Notes under the pieces: generated by a model
The model's database searches: none
What the model was told of the DNA's origin: nothing
Seen by the model: only the letters and a program-made list of their open reading frames with translations
Shown here: positions 1 to 8,318 of the stretch, piece by piece
Layout of the letters: the number at the start of each line of letters is the position of its first letter
How positions within the stretch are numbered: position 1 is the first letter of the stretch
Assembly: GCA_021811005.1 (NCBI GenBank)
Contig: JAJZPY010000006.1
Coordinates: 1-29,368, forward strand
Direction of reading: 5' to 3'
DNA: 29,368 nucleotides
Origin: Pseudomonadota bacterium
GTDB taxonomy: Bacteria; Pseudomonadota; Gammaproteobacteria; Burkholderiales; Ferrovaceae
Translations under genes and position numbers: made by a program

Positions 1-379
1 AGCCGGGCGACGTGGTCAAAAAATCCACATGCCCGGTATCCTGGCGCAGCAGGATGACGTACACCGCCAGGTCGTGCCACAGCAGCGGCGTGGTGCCGCC
101 CAGGGCCGCAAAATGGAACTGGTTGCCGTTGGAATACCCCGTATCCCCATAATCCCCCAGGACTGTGCCCTGGTCTTTCCACACCAGCGCATAGTTGCCC
201 CAGGTGGCCCCATCACCGCCGAAGCCAATGGAACGTACGCCTTTCTTGATTTGCCCCGAGGCGAATTCACGCATGGCGAGCTCAGGTGAATCGGCACGGC
301 AAAGTGCGGGAAGGAGCGGAAATAACAAAAGGGAAAAGACGCCTGCCCCTATTGGAGTGCGCTGCAAGGCTGGCTGCAT
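1..379 (-). CDS. Exported protein of unknown function, N-terminal part (runs off the left edge)
   Basis: Reading leftward from the ATG at 379 gives an open frame of 126 codons to the window edge with no stop. Residues 1-29 form a signal peptide: a short basic start, a hydrophobic core (GVFSLLLFPLLPAL), then a C-R-A site before D-S-P. The mature part is rich in Gly and aromatics (GFGGDGATWGNY, HFAALGGTTPLLWHDLAVYVILL), which fits a periplasmic or outer-membrane beta-rich protein. I do not recognise the family and the C-terminus is missing, so no function is given. Other open frames across this stretch lack the signal peptide and have unnatural composition. No strong Shine-Dalgarno precedes the ATG; a start at the later Met near 274 would lose the signal peptide. 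It diverges from the ATPase gene across a gap of about 100 bp. Confidence 0.68.
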   Translation of the reverse strand, partial: MQPALQRTPIGAGVFSLLLFPLLPALCRADSPELAMREFASGQIKKGVRSIGFGGDGATWGNYALVWKDQGTVLGDYGDTGYSNGNQFHFAALGGTTPLLWHDLAVYVILLRQDTGHVDFLTTSPG

Positions 380-405
380 GGCTTGTTACGCTTGGTAAAA
401 AAGGG

Positions 406-424
406 ATACCGTATCATGCGGTAT
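406..424. promoter_or_regulatory. Perfect inverted repeat in a divergent promoter region
   Basis: ATACCG (406-411) and CGGTAT (419-424) are perfect inverted arms around a 7-base spacer. They lie between the leftward exported-protein gene and the rightward P-type ATPase gene. The position and symmetry suggest a small operator, but 6-base arms can arise by chance and no regulator is identified. Confidence 0.3.
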
Positions 425-425
425 G

Positions 426-452
426 TTGGACGTTTGTGTTGGAATTTTTAAT
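426..452 (+). promoter_or_regulatory. Weak sigma70-like promoter for the P-type ATPase
   Basis: TTGGAC (426-431) and TTTAAT (447-452) resemble -35 and -10 boxes with a short 15-base spacer, in the most AT-rich part of the gap. The -10 matches consensus at 5 of 6 bases and the -35 at 4 of 6. The call is tentative because of the spacing. Confidence 0.25.
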
Positions 453-481
453 CATGAACATACGCCATGAACGGGGTGCCC

Positions 482-2929
482 ATGCCTGAAACCCCACAAG
501 CAGTCCCCACCCTCGCGCAAACGCTGGCCACCCTGCAAGCGGACCCGGAGCACGGCTTGTCGGACAAGGAAGCCCAGGCCCGCATCGCGCGTGACGGACC
601 CAACGCCCTCCCTGAAAAACCGCGCCATCCGCTGCGTCGTTTCCTGAGCAAATTCTGGAACCTTTCGGCCTGGATGATCGAGCTGATCGCCCTGCTCTCC
701 TTTGTCATTCACAAAAACCTCGACATGGCCATCGCCCTGGTGCTGCTGGTCGTGAACGCGGTACTGAGTTTTATGCAGGAACAAAAAGCCAACCGGGCCG
801 TGGAGGCGCTGCGTCAGCGCCTGCAGGTGATGGCCCGGGTGCTGCGGGACGGGGCCTGGGACACACGGCCTGCGCAGGACGTGGTGGTCGGCGACATCCT
901 GAGAATACGGGCCGGCGATTTCGTGCCGGCAGACCTGCAGGTGGTGGATGGTCTTCTTCAGGTGGATGAGTCCGCCCTGACGGGTGAATCGCACGACGTT
1001 GAAAAACCACAGGGCGCCCTCCTCTACTCCGGCTCCGTGGTCCGGTTGGGAGAAGCCACAGCCGTGGCAACGGCCACCGGGCCGCGCACGTGGTTCGGAA
1101 AAACCGCGCAACTGGTGGAAACGGCCCATCCCCAGCTGCATGTGGAGCACGTCATTTCCATGGTGGTGCGGGGACTGGTGGCGCTCGTGGTTGTGCTGCT
1201 GGCCCTGGCGCTGGCCGTGGCGGTTTACCAGCACCAGCCGTTGCTGCACCTGCTTCCGGTGGCACTGGCGGTGCTGATGAACGCCATTCCGGTGGCGCTG
1301 CCCGTGATGTTCACCGTCAGCATGGCCCTGGGCTCCCTCGAACTCACGCGCCAGGGGGTGCTCATCACCCAGCTCAGCGCCATCGAGGATGCCGCCACCC
1401 TGGATTTGCTGTGCGCGGACAAGACCGGCACCCTCACCGCCAACCGCCTTTCGGTCAGCGAGCTCTATCCCCTTGCGCCCTGGAGCGACGCGGACATGCT
1501 GCGCACGGCACTGTGGGCCTCGAATCCGGCCAATGCCGATCCCATCGACCAGGCTTTCCTGCTTGCGGCTCAGGAACGATCGCTTGCGCTGCCGGCCGCA
1601 GAACGGCTGTCCTTCGAGCCGTTCTCCGCCAGCACGCGGCGAACGGAAGCCGTGCTGGCTGTGGGCGGACAGCACCTGCGCTGCGTCAAGGGCGCCCTGC
1701 GCACCGTGGGTGCGGCCACCGGTCTGGATGAAGCCGCCCTGGCACGCCTGGAGGGGGAAGCGGATGCGCGTGCCGCCCACGGGTTGCGCGCGCTGGCAGT
1801 GGCCTGTGCCGAAGGGGACGGCCCGTTGCGCCTGCAGGGGCTTGCTTTTCTGCAGGACAACCCGCGCCCGGATTCCGCCCGCCTGATTGCCCAGCTGCAG
1901 CAGCTGGGCGTGCAGGTCAAGATGCTGACCGGCGACGCCTTGCCGGCAGCGACGGAGGTGGCGCGCACGCTGGGCCTGGGCAACGTGGTGCGCGCTCCGG
2001 CCTTGCGCGAGGCATTTTCCCGCAGTGCCGGCGAAGGCACGGCGCTTGCGCTCTCGGCAGGCGGCTTTGCCGAAGTATTTCCGGAAGACAAGTTTCTGGT
2101 GGTGCAGCGCCTGCAGGCGGCCGGCCACATCGTGGGCATGACGGGCGACGGCGTCAACGATGCACCGGCCCTGCGCCAGGCGGAAGTGGGCATTGCCGTG
2201 AGCAATGCCACCGACGTGGCCAAAGGGGCTGCCAGCGCCGTGCTCACGGCAGAAGGGCTGACTAACATCGTGAGCATGATTCGCGTGGGCAGAGCCATTT
2301 ACCAGCGCATCCTCACGTGGATTCTCTATAAGGTAAGCCAGACGCTGCTCAAGGCCGGCTTCGTGGTGCTTTCCTTTTTGTTTCTCGGGAAATTCGCCAT
2401 TTCCCTGCTGGGCATCGTCATGCTGGTGTTCATGAACGACTTCATGATGATTTCACTGGCCACCGACCGGGTGCGCACGTCGCCGCAGCCTGAAACCTGG
2501 AACATCGGACCGCAGATGCGGGTGGCGGCCCTGATGGGCGCGCTCATGCTGGCGGAAGCCCTGGGGCTTCTGGCCCTGGGCTGGGTGCGCTGGGGGTTGA
2601 GTCGGGAAGGCGGGCCGCTGCTGACCTACGGCTTCGAAATCCTGGCCGCCTTCGCCCTTTTTGCCGTGCTCTCCCTGCGTGAACGCAACGCGTTCTGGCA
2701 TTCACGTCCCAGCAGGGTGCTGCTGCTCGCACTGGCCGGGGACTCGCTGCTGGCGGTGGTCATCGGCCTGACGGGCCTGGCGGAAATGAGCCCCTTGCCG
2801 CTGTGGGAAATCGCATCGCTTTATGGGGGCGCCGCTTTCCTGACCCTGGGGCCCAACGACTGGGTCAAGGCGCGCCTGATGGAACGCGCCCTGCCCTCAG
2901 GCCGCTCCGATGTGGGGCACGATGCCTGA
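482..2929 (+). CDS. Plasma-membrane-type proton-efflux P-type ATPase (P3A family)
   Basis: About 815 residues, the usual size of bacterial and archaeal P3A proton pumps, which couple ATP hydrolysis to proton export. The order is a short cation-ATPase N-terminal region, TM1-2, an actuator domain with the ALTGES loop, TM3-4, the phosphorylation motif DKTGTLT with catalytic Asp313, a compact nucleotide-binding domain (CVKGA), the hinge MTGDGVNDAPALR, and TM5-10. The predicted TM6 segment MNDFMMISLATDRV carries an Asp where plant and fungal proton pumps have their proton-binding Asp. It ends shortly after the last helix, so the long autoinhibitory tail of plant enzymes is absent. I chose ATG 482 because a G-rich stretch (GGGGTG) precedes it; an in-frame ATG at 467 would add five residues but has no ribosome site. 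Its 3' end overlaps nadA by 33 bp. Transport of another cation cannot be excluded from sequence alone. Confidence 0.9.
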   Translation: MPETPQAVPTLAQTLATLQADPEHGLSDKEAQARIARDGPNALPEKPRHPLRRFLSKFWNLSAWMIELIALLSFVIHKNLDMAIALVLLVVNAVLSFMQEQKANRAVEALRQRLQVMARVLRDGAWDTRPAQDVVVGDILRIRAGDFVPADLQVVDGLLQVDESALTGESHDVEKPQGALLYSGSVVRLGEATAVATATGPRTWFGKTAQLVETAHPQLHVEHVISMVVRGLVALVVVLLALALAVAVYQHQPLLHLLPVALAVLMNAIPVALPVMFTVSMALGSLELTRQGVLITQLSAIEDAATLDLLCADKTGTLTANRLSVSELYPLAPWSDADMLRTALWASNPANADPIDQAFLLAAQERSLALPAAERLSFEPFSASTRRTEAVLAVGGQHLRCVKGALRTVGAATGLDEAALARLEGEADARAAHGLRALAVACAEGDGPLRLQGLAFLQDNPRPDSARLIAQLQQLGVQVKMLTGDALPAATEVARTLGLGNVVRAPALREAFSRSAGEGTALALSAGGFAEVFPEDKFLVVQRLQAAGHIVGMTGDGVNDAPALRQAEVGIAVSNATDVAKGAASAVLTAEGLTNIVSMIRVGRAIYQRILTWILYKVSQTLLKAGFVVLSFLFLGKFAISLLGIVMLVFMNDFMMISLATDRVRTSPQPETWNIGPQMRVAALMGALMLAEALGLLALGWVRWGLSREGGPLLTYGFEILAAFALFAVLSLRERNAFWHSRPSRVLLLALAGDSLLAVVIGLTGLAEMSPLPLWEIASLYGGAAFLTLGPNDWVKARLMERALPSGRSDVGHDA

Positions 2930-3988
2930 CGCTCCGGCCCGTGCCGCCGTGAAATCAAGCATGCGCTGGATCGGGTCTTTGGCGCGTTCGGCCAGCTGCG
3001 GCGACACTTCAATGCGATTGGCGCCGGATTCGAGGGTGGCATAAAGGTTTTCAAGGCCGTTCATGGCCATCCACGGGCAATGGGCGCAACTGCGGCAGGT
3101 GGCGCTGCGCCCTGCCGTGGGGGCTTCCAGGAAGATCTTGTCCGGGTTGTTGTGGCGCAGCTTGTGCATCATGCCGTTGTCGGTGGCCACGATGAACACC
3201 TTGGCCGGCAGCGTGGCCGCTGCCTTGAGAATGCCCGAAGTGGAGCCCACGGCATCCGCCAGGGCAATCACTTCCGCCGGCGATTCGGGGTGAACCAGCA
3301 CCTTGGCATCCGGGTACTGACGTTTCATTTCAGCGAGTTCAAGCGCCTTGAACTCGTCGTGCACCACGCAGGAGCCGCGCCACAGCACCATGTCCGCCCC
3401 GGTTTGCGCCTGCACGTATTCGCCCAGGTGCTTGTCCGGCGCCCACAGGATTTTCTTTCCCTGCTCGTGCAGGTGACGCACGATGTCCACCGCGCAGCTT
3501 GACGTGACCACCCAGTCCGAGCGGGCTTTCACGGCCGCGCTGGTGTTGGCATAGACCACCACCGTACGATCCGGATGCTGGTCGCAAAAGGCGGAAAAGG
3601 CATCCACCGGACATCCCAGGTCGAGGGAACAGTTGGCTTCCAGTTCCGGCATCAGGACGGTTTTTTCATTGGACAGGATCTTGGCGGTTTCGCCCATGAA
3701 ACGCACGCCCGCCACCACCAGTGTCGTGGCCGCATGCTGTTTGCCAAAACGCGCCATTTCCAGGGAGGCGGCCACCAGCCCGCCGGTTTCTTCCGCCAGG
3801 TCCTGCAGGTCGGGATGCACGTAGTAGTGCGACACCAGGACGGCGTTGTGGCGCTTGAGTGAAGCGCGGATCAGTTGCTTGAGTTCGGCACGCCGTTCCG
3901 GGGTGGGCTCATCGGGAATATTGGCCCAGGCATGCCGGGTGTCGCAGGTGGCCGGCCTTTCGTAAATAACATCAACTATCTTGTTCAT
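2897..3988 (-). CDS. nadA: Quinolinate synthase NadA
   Basis: 363 residues. It condenses iminoaspartate with dihydroxyacetone phosphate to quinolinate, the second step of NAD synthesis from aspartate, using an oxygen-sensitive [4Fe-4S] cluster in the cytoplasm. Candidate cluster ligands are Cys120, Cys207 and Cys304. Their spacing (87 and 97) equals that of E. coli Cys113, Cys200 and Cys297, and Cys304 closes a CxxCxxC motif (CRSCAHC). LVSHYYVHPDLQDLAEETGG near residue 51 is the family N-terminal block. The start overlaps the end of nadC by 17 bp, so the two are probably translationally coupled; no clear Shine-Dalgarno is visible at this start. The 3' end overlaps the convergent ATPase gene. 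No nadB (aspartate oxidase) is in the window. Confidence 0.97.
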   Translation of the reverse strand: MNKIVDVIYERPATCDTRHAWANIPDEPTPERRAELKQLIRASLKRHNAVLVSHYYVHPDLQDLAEETGGLVAASLEMARFGKQHAATTLVVAGVRFMGETAKILSNEKTVLMPELEANCSLDLGCPVDAFSAFCDQHPDRTVVVYANTSAAVKARSDWVVTSSCAVDIVRHLHEQGKKILWAPDKHLGEYVQAQTGADMVLWRGSCVVHDEFKALELAEMKRQYPDAKVLVHPESPAEVIALADAVGSTSGILKAAATLPAKVFIVATDNGMMHKLRHNNPDKIFLEAPTAGRSATCRSCAHCPWMAMNGLENLYATLESGANRIEVSPQLAERAKDPIQRMLDFTAARAGASGIVPHIGAA

Positions 3989-4838
3989 TTAATTGAAATC
4001 TCATAGAAAAATCTACGGCCTGAATGTCTTTTGTCAAGCCGCCGACTGAAATGCGGTCCACTCCGGTGGCAGCGATCGCCCGCACCGTTTCCAGGGTCAC
4101 CCCTCCCGAAGCTTCCAGTGACGCACGGCCTGCCGTGCGCCGAACAGCTTCATGTTGCTGCGCACGCCCCATGTTGTCCAGCAGGATCATGGGGGCTCCG
4201 GCAGCAAGCGCTTCGTCCAGCTCCTCGAGCGTTTCCACTTCCACCTGCACGAACACGCCGGCAGGCGCCGCCTGCAGCGCTGCGGCCACGGCCTGCCGGA
4301 TTCCTCCGGCCGCCGCCACATGGTTTTCCTTGATGAGAATGCCGTCGAACAGGCCGATGCGGTGATTGGTGCCGCCGCCCACCCGGACCGCGTATTTTTC
4401 AGCCAGGCGAAGCCCGGGAAGGGTTTTGCGTGTGTCCACGATCCGGGCGCCGGTGCCCGCCACGGCATCCACAAACCGGCGCGTGTGCGTGGCCACGCCC
4501 GACAGGGTCTGCAGGAAATTGAGGGCGGTGCGCTCGGCGGTGAGCAACGCGCGCGCCGGCCCCCGCACCGTGACCACGGGTTGGTCGGCCGCAAGCAGCG
4601 CGCCTTCTGCTGCATGCCATTCCACCTGCACGCGCCCGTCCACCAGCCGAAAGGCCGCTTCAAACCAGGCCTGCCCGCACAGGACCGCGCTTTCGCGCAC
4701 GATCACGCGGGCCAGGGCTTCGAGTGACTGTGGAATGAGCGCGGCCGTACGGTCCCCGTTCCCGATGTCCTCATTCAGGGCGTTTTGCACCTGCGCTTCC
4801 AGATTTGTAGGAAATCCTGAATGAAAGTCGCGTTTCAT
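3972..4838 (-). CDS. nadC: Nicotinate-nucleotide pyrophosphorylase (quinolinate phosphoribosyltransferase)
   Basis: 288 residues, the normal family length. It converts quinolinate and PRPP to nicotinate mononucleotide and CO2, directly after NadA. Recognisable blocks are NALNEDIGNGDRTA near the N-terminus, ERTALNFLQTLSGVATHTRRFVDAV, the substrate-binding stretch DTRKTLPGLRLAEKYAVRVGGG, then NHRIGLFDGILIKENH and the barrel strands FVQVEVETLEEL, PMILLDNM, EASGGVTLE and ISVGGLT. These carry the Arg, Lys and His residues that bind the dicarboxylate and PRPP. It is the first gene of a nadC-nadA pair and diverges from panD across about 147 bp. Confidence 0.97.
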   Translation of the reverse strand: MKRDFHSGFPTNLEAQVQNALNEDIGNGDRTAALIPQSLEALARVIVRESAVLCGQAWFEAAFRLVDGRVQVEWHAAEGALLAADQPVVTVRGPARALLTAERTALNFLQTLSGVATHTRRFVDAVAGTGARIVDTRKTLPGLRLAEKYAVRVGGGTNHRIGLFDGILIKENHVAAAGGIRQAVAAALQAAPAGVFVQVEVETLEELDEALAAGAPMILLDNMGRAQQHEAVRRTAGRASLEASGGVTLETVRAIAATGVDRISVGGLTKDIQAVDFSMRFQLNEQDS

Positions 4839-4853
4839 ATAAACTTTATCTTA

Positions 4854-4882
4854 TTGAAGTTGTCAGAATTCCTGACTATCAT
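4854..4882 (+). promoter_or_regulatory. Candidate panD promoter with an inverted repeat in the spacer
   Basis: TTGAAG (4854-4859) and TATCAT (4877-4882) are separated by exactly 17 bases and match sigma70 -35 and -10 consensus at 4 and 5 of 6 positions. The spacer contains perfect inverted arms GTCAG (4862-4866) and CTGAC (4872-4876) around AATTC. A protein bound there would sit between the promoter elements and also upstream of divergent nadC. Transcription would start near 4889, leaving a leader of about 97 bases. No regulator can be named. Confidence 0.42.
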
Positions 4883-4894
4883 TGCGCGTTGCTG

Positions 4895-4910
4895 CACCGC
4901 AATGGCGGTG
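4895..4910 (+). repeat. Short hairpin in the presumed panD leader
   Basis: CACCGC (4895-4900) and GCGGTG (4905-4910) are perfect inverted arms with a 4-base loop (AATG), just downstream of the predicted transcription start. No U-tract follows, so it is not an intrinsic terminator. It may be a 5' stabilising hairpin or chance in GC-rich DNA. Confidence 0.3.
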
Positions 4911-4985
4911 GCAGAGCGGTGCGCATTTGCGTAAACTGACGGACCTTGAGCCGTAACCTGAAGAACTGACCCGGGAAGAAAGCCC

Positions 4986-5366
4986 ATGCAACGGACCATG
5001 CTTCAAGCCAAACTCCATCGCGTCACTGTCACCCAATCTGAACTGGGCTACGAAGGCTCCTGCGCCATCGATGAAGACCTGCTGGATGCCGCCGGCATTC
5101 TGGAGTACCAGCAAATCGACATCTACAACGTCAACAACGGCGACCGCTTCACCACCTACGCCATCCGCGGCCAGCGCGGTTCCGGCATGATTTCCGTCAA
5201 TGGCGCCGCCGCCCGCAAGGCGCAGGTGGGCGACATCCTCATCATTGCCGCTTACGCCACCCTGGGCGAAGCCGAACTCGAATCCTTCCAGCCGCGCCTG
5301 ATTTACGTGGACGGCCAGAACCGCATCCGCCGCCAGGGTTTCAAAATCCCCCTGCAATCCGTTTAA
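4986..5366 (+). CDS. panD: Aspartate 1-decarboxylase proenzyme PanD
   Basis: 126 residues, full length. It decarboxylates L-aspartate to beta-alanine for pantothenate and CoA. The proenzyme cleaves itself between Gly24 and Ser25 (YEGSCAID), turning Ser25 into the catalytic pyruvoyl group; the flanking TMLQAKLHRVTVT and FTTYAIRGQRGSGMISVNGAAAR blocks are typical. The start has a GGAAG-like ribosome site about 8 bases upstream. The gene stands alone on the plus strand, divergent from nadC and only 8 bp from the convergent etfA stop. Its pathway partner panB lies about 20 kb away in this window; panC is absent. Confidence 0.98.
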   Translation: MQRTMLQAKLHRVTVTQSELGYEGSCAIDEDLLDAAGILEYQQIDIYNVNNGDRFTTYAIRGQRGSGMISVNGAAARKAQVGDILIIAAYATLGEAELESFQPRLIYVDGQNRIRRQGFKIPLQSV

Positions 5367-5374
5367 GCCGCAGC

Positions 5375-6307
5375 CTAAAGCGCTGCAGTCAACTGGGGCA
5401 CGATCTCGTTGAGGTCGCCCACCAGTCCATAGTCCGCCACGGAAAAGATCGGGGCATCCGGATCCTTGTTGATCGCCACGATCACGCGCGAGGACTTCAT
5501 GCCCGCCAGGTGCTGGATGGCACCTGAGATGCCCACGGCAATGTAAAGATCGGGAGCCACCACCTTGCCGGTCTGTCCCACCTGATAGTCATTGGGCACA
5601 TAGCCCGAATCCACGGCCGCGCGAGACGCACCCAGGGCGGCATTGAGTTTGTCTGCCAGCGGTTCGAGCAGGGCCTTGAAGCGCTCGCCGCTTCCCAGTC
5701 CGCGCCCGCCCGACACCACCACCCGCGCCGATTCGAGTTCGGGACGCTCGGACGGGCTGAGTGACAGGTCCTTGCGGCTTGACAGCCCGCTCCCGGGTTC
5801 GGCATCCAGGCGCTCGAGGGGCGCGGGCGCGCCTTCCCCGGGTGCGGCATCAAAAGCCGTGGGGCGAACGGTGATGACTTTCACCGGGTCGGTGCTGCGG
5901 TAAGTGGCCCACACGCTGCCGGCATAAATGGGGCGCGTGAAGGTGTCAGGCGCATCGACCCGCACGATGTCTGAAATTTGTGCCACATCGAGTTGAGCCG
6001 CGGCACGGGGAGCCCAGTTCTTGCCAAATGCGCTGGCAGCCGCCAGCACATGGGAATATTCGCGCGCGATCCGCGTCACCAGCAAGGCCAGGTTTTCTGC
6101 GCCTCCGTCGCCCAGCGAGGCGTCTTCGGCCCAGCGCACGCAAGCCACGCCTGGCAGCGCGCGTGCCGCTTCGGCAACGGCTTCGCAGCCACAGCCGGCC
6201 ACCAGCACATGAATTTCGCCCCCAAGGGCTTGGGCTGCCGTCAGTACGTGCCGCACGGAAGCCTTGAGGTTGTGGTTGTCGTGTTCAGCAACGACGAGCA
6301 GGGTCAT
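5375..6307 (-). CDS. etfA: Electron transfer flavoprotein alpha subunit
   Basis: 310 residues. With EtfB it forms the cytoplasmic FAD-containing heterodimer that accepts electrons from acyl-CoA dehydrogenases and passes them to ETF:quinone oxidoreductase. The N-terminal half has the ETF Rossmann-like fold (MTLLVVAEHDN). The C-terminal FAD-binding half carries VVSGGRGLGS, AAVDSGYVPNDYQVGQTGKVVAPDLYIAVGISGAIQHLAGM and INKDPDAPIFSVADYGLVGDL. It is the last gene of the minus-strand operon, 10 bp after etfB; GAGGAAACGGAT before the ATG overlaps the etfB stop codon, so the two are likely translated together. Confidence 0.97.
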   Translation of the reverse strand: MTLLVVAEHDNHNLKASVRHVLTAAQALGGEIHVLVAGCGCEAVAEAARALPGVACVRWAEDASLGDGGAENLALLVTRIAREYSHVLAAASAFGKNWAPRAAAQLDVAQISDIVRVDAPDTFTRPIYAGSVWATYRSTDPVKVITVRPTAFDAAPGEGAPAPLERLDAEPGSGLSSRKDLSLSPSERPELESARVVVSGGRGLGSGERFKALLEPLADKLNAALGASRAAVDSGYVPNDYQVGQTGKVVAPDLYIAVGISGAIQHLAGMKSSRVIVAINKDPDAPIFSVADYGLVGDLNEIVPQLTAAL

Positions 6308-6317
6308 ATCCGTTTCC

Positions 6318-7070
6318 TCAAATCACTTTTGCTTCGTTTTTCAGCTTGCCCACCAGTTCCGCCACATCCGACACCCGGATGCCGCCCTGGCGCTGGGGTG
6401 GCTCGAACACTTGCACCAGCTTCAGATGCGGTGCCGTGTCCACCCCCAGATCCGCTGGCGTGAGCGTATCCAGCGGCTTCTTTTTGGCCTTCATGATGTT
6501 GGGCAGGGTCGCGTAGCGCGGTTCGTTCAGGCGCAGGTCTGTCGTGATGACAGCCGGCAGCCGGATCGACAGGGTTTCGAGCCCGCCGTCGATTTCCCGC
6601 GTGACCAGGGCTTCGGAAGCGCCCTGCAGTTCGATGCGGGAAGCGAAAGTGGCCTGGGCCCAGCCCATGAGGGCGGACAGCATCTGACCGGTCTGGTTGG
6701 CATCATCATCGATGGCCTGCTTGCCGCACAGCACCAGGCCGGGCTGTTCACGCAGCGTCACCGCGCGCAGCAATTTCGCCACGGCGAGCGGCTCCAGTTC
6801 GCCCTCGCATTGCACCAGAACGGCACGGTCGGCGCCCAGGGCGAGCGCCGTGCGCAAGGTTTCCTGGTTGGCGGCCGGGCCGCAGGAGACCGCCACGATT
6901 TCCGTCGCCTGGCCGGCTTCCTTCAGGCGGAGAGCGGCTTCCATGGCGATTTCGTCGAAAGGGTTCATGGACATCTTGAGGCCGGCCAGTTCCACGCCGG
7001 TGCCGTCGGCTTTAGGGCGTGCCTTGATGTTGTAATCGAGCACGCGTTTGACGGGGACCAGTATTTTCAT
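6318..7070 (-). CDS. etfB: Electron transfer flavoprotein beta subunit
   Basis: 250 residues. It is the AMP-binding partner of EtfA. The N-terminus MKILVPVKRVLDYNIKARPKADG, the block MSMNPFDEIAMEAALRLKE and the C-terminal KAKKKPLDTLTPADLGVD are typical of group I ETF beta subunits. I placed the start at 7070 because GAGAGGA lies about 10 bases upstream and the family begins with MKI(L/V)VPVKRV; the open frame runs ten codons further upstream to 7100 but adds unrelated sequence. It follows the thiolase gene by 49 bp and precedes etfA by 10 bp. Confidence 0.96.
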   Translation of the reverse strand: MKILVPVKRVLDYNIKARPKADGTGVELAGLKMSMNPFDEIAMEAALRLKEAGQATEIVAVSCGPAANQETLRTALALGADRAVLVQCEGELEPLAVAKLLRAVTLREQPGLVLCGKQAIDDDANQTGQMLSALMGWAQATFASRIELQGASEALVTREIDGGLETLSIRLPAVITTDLRLNEPRYATLPNIMKAKKKPLDTLTPADLGVDTAPHLKLVQVFEPPQRQGGIRVSDVAELVGKLKNEAKVI

Positions 7071-7119
7071 GCTGCTGATTTCCTCTCGGGAGTCGCTCAA
7101 TACAAAGTGAAACCTGTAA

Positions 7120-8304
7120 TCATACCCGCTCGAAGAGCCCGGCGATACCCTGCCCCATGCCCACGCACAGGGTCACCAGCCCATAGCGGCCCGCGGTCCG
7201 GCGCAGGCCGTGGACCAGCGTGGCAACGCGGATGGCACCGCTCGCGCCCAGGGGGTGCCCCAGTGCGATCGCTCCGCCCACGGGGTTGAGACGCGCCGCA
7301 TCGAAACCCAGAAGCCGCTGCACCGCCAATACCTGGGCCGCAAATGCTTCATTGAGTTCGATCCAGTGGATGTCCTGCAGGGACACGCCGGTGCGCTGGA
7401 GCAACGAAGGCACCGCCTTGGCGGGACCGATGCCCATGATCTCCGGCGCCACGCCGCGCACGGAAAAATCCACGATGCGGGCCAGGGGATGAAGTCCGTG
7501 GCTTTTCACTGCGTCGGCGCTGGCAAGTACCAGGCAGGCGGCCCCATCCGACATCTGGCTGCTGTTGCCCGCCGTGACGCTTCCCTTGGTCTTGAAGGCG
7601 GGCTTGAGCTGGGACAGGGCCTGCAACGACGTATCGGCACGCGGCCCTTCGTCCGCCTCCACGAGCACCTCGTGCACGGCCACTTCCCCGCTTTCGCCAA
7701 GCGGCGTGCGATGAGGCACGGTGAGCGGCGTGATCTCCTGCGCAAAAGCACCGGACTGCTGTGCCGCCAGCGCGCGCTGGTGCGATTGCAGCGCGTAGGC
7801 ATCCTGGTCTTCGCGCGTGACGTTCCATTGCTGGGCCACGTTTTCAGCGGTGAGGCCCATGCCGTAGGCCAGCCCTTCATTCTCCCGGCCCAGGAAAAGG
7901 TCCGGGTGAGGCGCCGGATGGTAACCGCCCATGGGGATGCGGCTCATGGATTCCACGCCGCCTGCCAGCATCACGTCGGCCGCGCCCACCCGGATGCGGT
8001 CGGCAGCAATCTGGATGGCGGAAAGCCCGGAGGCGCAGAAGCGGTTGACGGTCATGCCTCCGGCGTGAACCGGAACGCCGGCCAGCAGCGCGGCACTGCG
8101 CGCCACATTGAGCCCCTGTTCCCCTTCGGGCATGGCACAACCCATGACCACGTCTTCGATGGCGGCCGGGTCGAGCGAGGGAACCTGGCGCAAGGCGCCG
8201 CGCATCGCGGCAATCAGCAGGTCGTCGGCGCGCACCTGGCGCAACACGCCGCGTGCTCGCCCCACCGGCGTGCGCGTTGCGGCGACCACATAAACGTCGT
8301 TCAT
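7120..8304 (-). CDS. Acetyl-CoA acyltransferase (3-ketoacyl-CoA thiolase, FadA-like)
   Basis: 394 residues, the normal thiolase II length. It cleaves 3-ketoacyl-CoA with CoA to acetyl-CoA and a shortened acyl-CoA. The nucleophile Cys90 lies in VNRFCASGL, His350 in GHPLGASGA and the second catalytic Cys380 in LCVGMGQG. A strong ribosome site (AAGGAG, then five bases) precedes the ATG. It begins 14 bp after the stop of the hydroxyacyl-CoA dehydrogenase/hydratase gene, so the two probably work as a beta-oxidation pair. The biosynthetic acetoacetyl-CoA direction is possible for thiolases in general, but the context favours degradation. Confidence 0.94.
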   Translation of the reverse strand: MNDVYVVAATRTPVGRARGVLRQVRADDLLIAAMRGALRQVPSLDPAAIEDVVMGCAMPEGEQGLNVARSAALLAGVPVHAGGMTVNRFCASGLSAIQIAADRIRVGAADVMLAGGVESMSRIPMGGYHPAPHPDLFLGRENEGLAYGMGLTAENVAQQWNVTREDQDAYALQSHQRALAAQQSGAFAQEITPLTVPHRTPLGESGEVAVHEVLVEADEGPRADTSLQALSQLKPAFKTKGSVTAGNSSQMSDGAACLVLASADAVKSHGLHPLARIVDFSVRGVAPEIMGIGPAKAVPSLLQRTGVSLQDIHWIELNEAFAAQVLAVQRLLGFDAARLNPVGGAIALGHPLGASGAIRVATLVHGLRRTAGRYGLVTLCVGMGQGIAGLFERV

Positions 8305-8318
8305 GGGCTCTCCTTAAG

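Noticed and set aside
452..2128. A 558-codon open frame antisense to the P-type ATPase
   Set aside because: It mirrors a gene with clear catalytic motifs. Its product is rich in His, Gln, Arg and Gly, typical of an antisense shadow in GC-rich DNA, and has no recognisable domain.
2913..2926. GGCA-CGA-TGCC mini-hairpin at the ATPase/nadA junction
   Set aside because: A 4-base stem is too small, and there is no T-tract.
5370..5386. GCAGC/GCTGC arms between panD and etfA as a terminator
   Set aside because: The arms are only 5 bases with a 7-base loop and no T-tract on either side.
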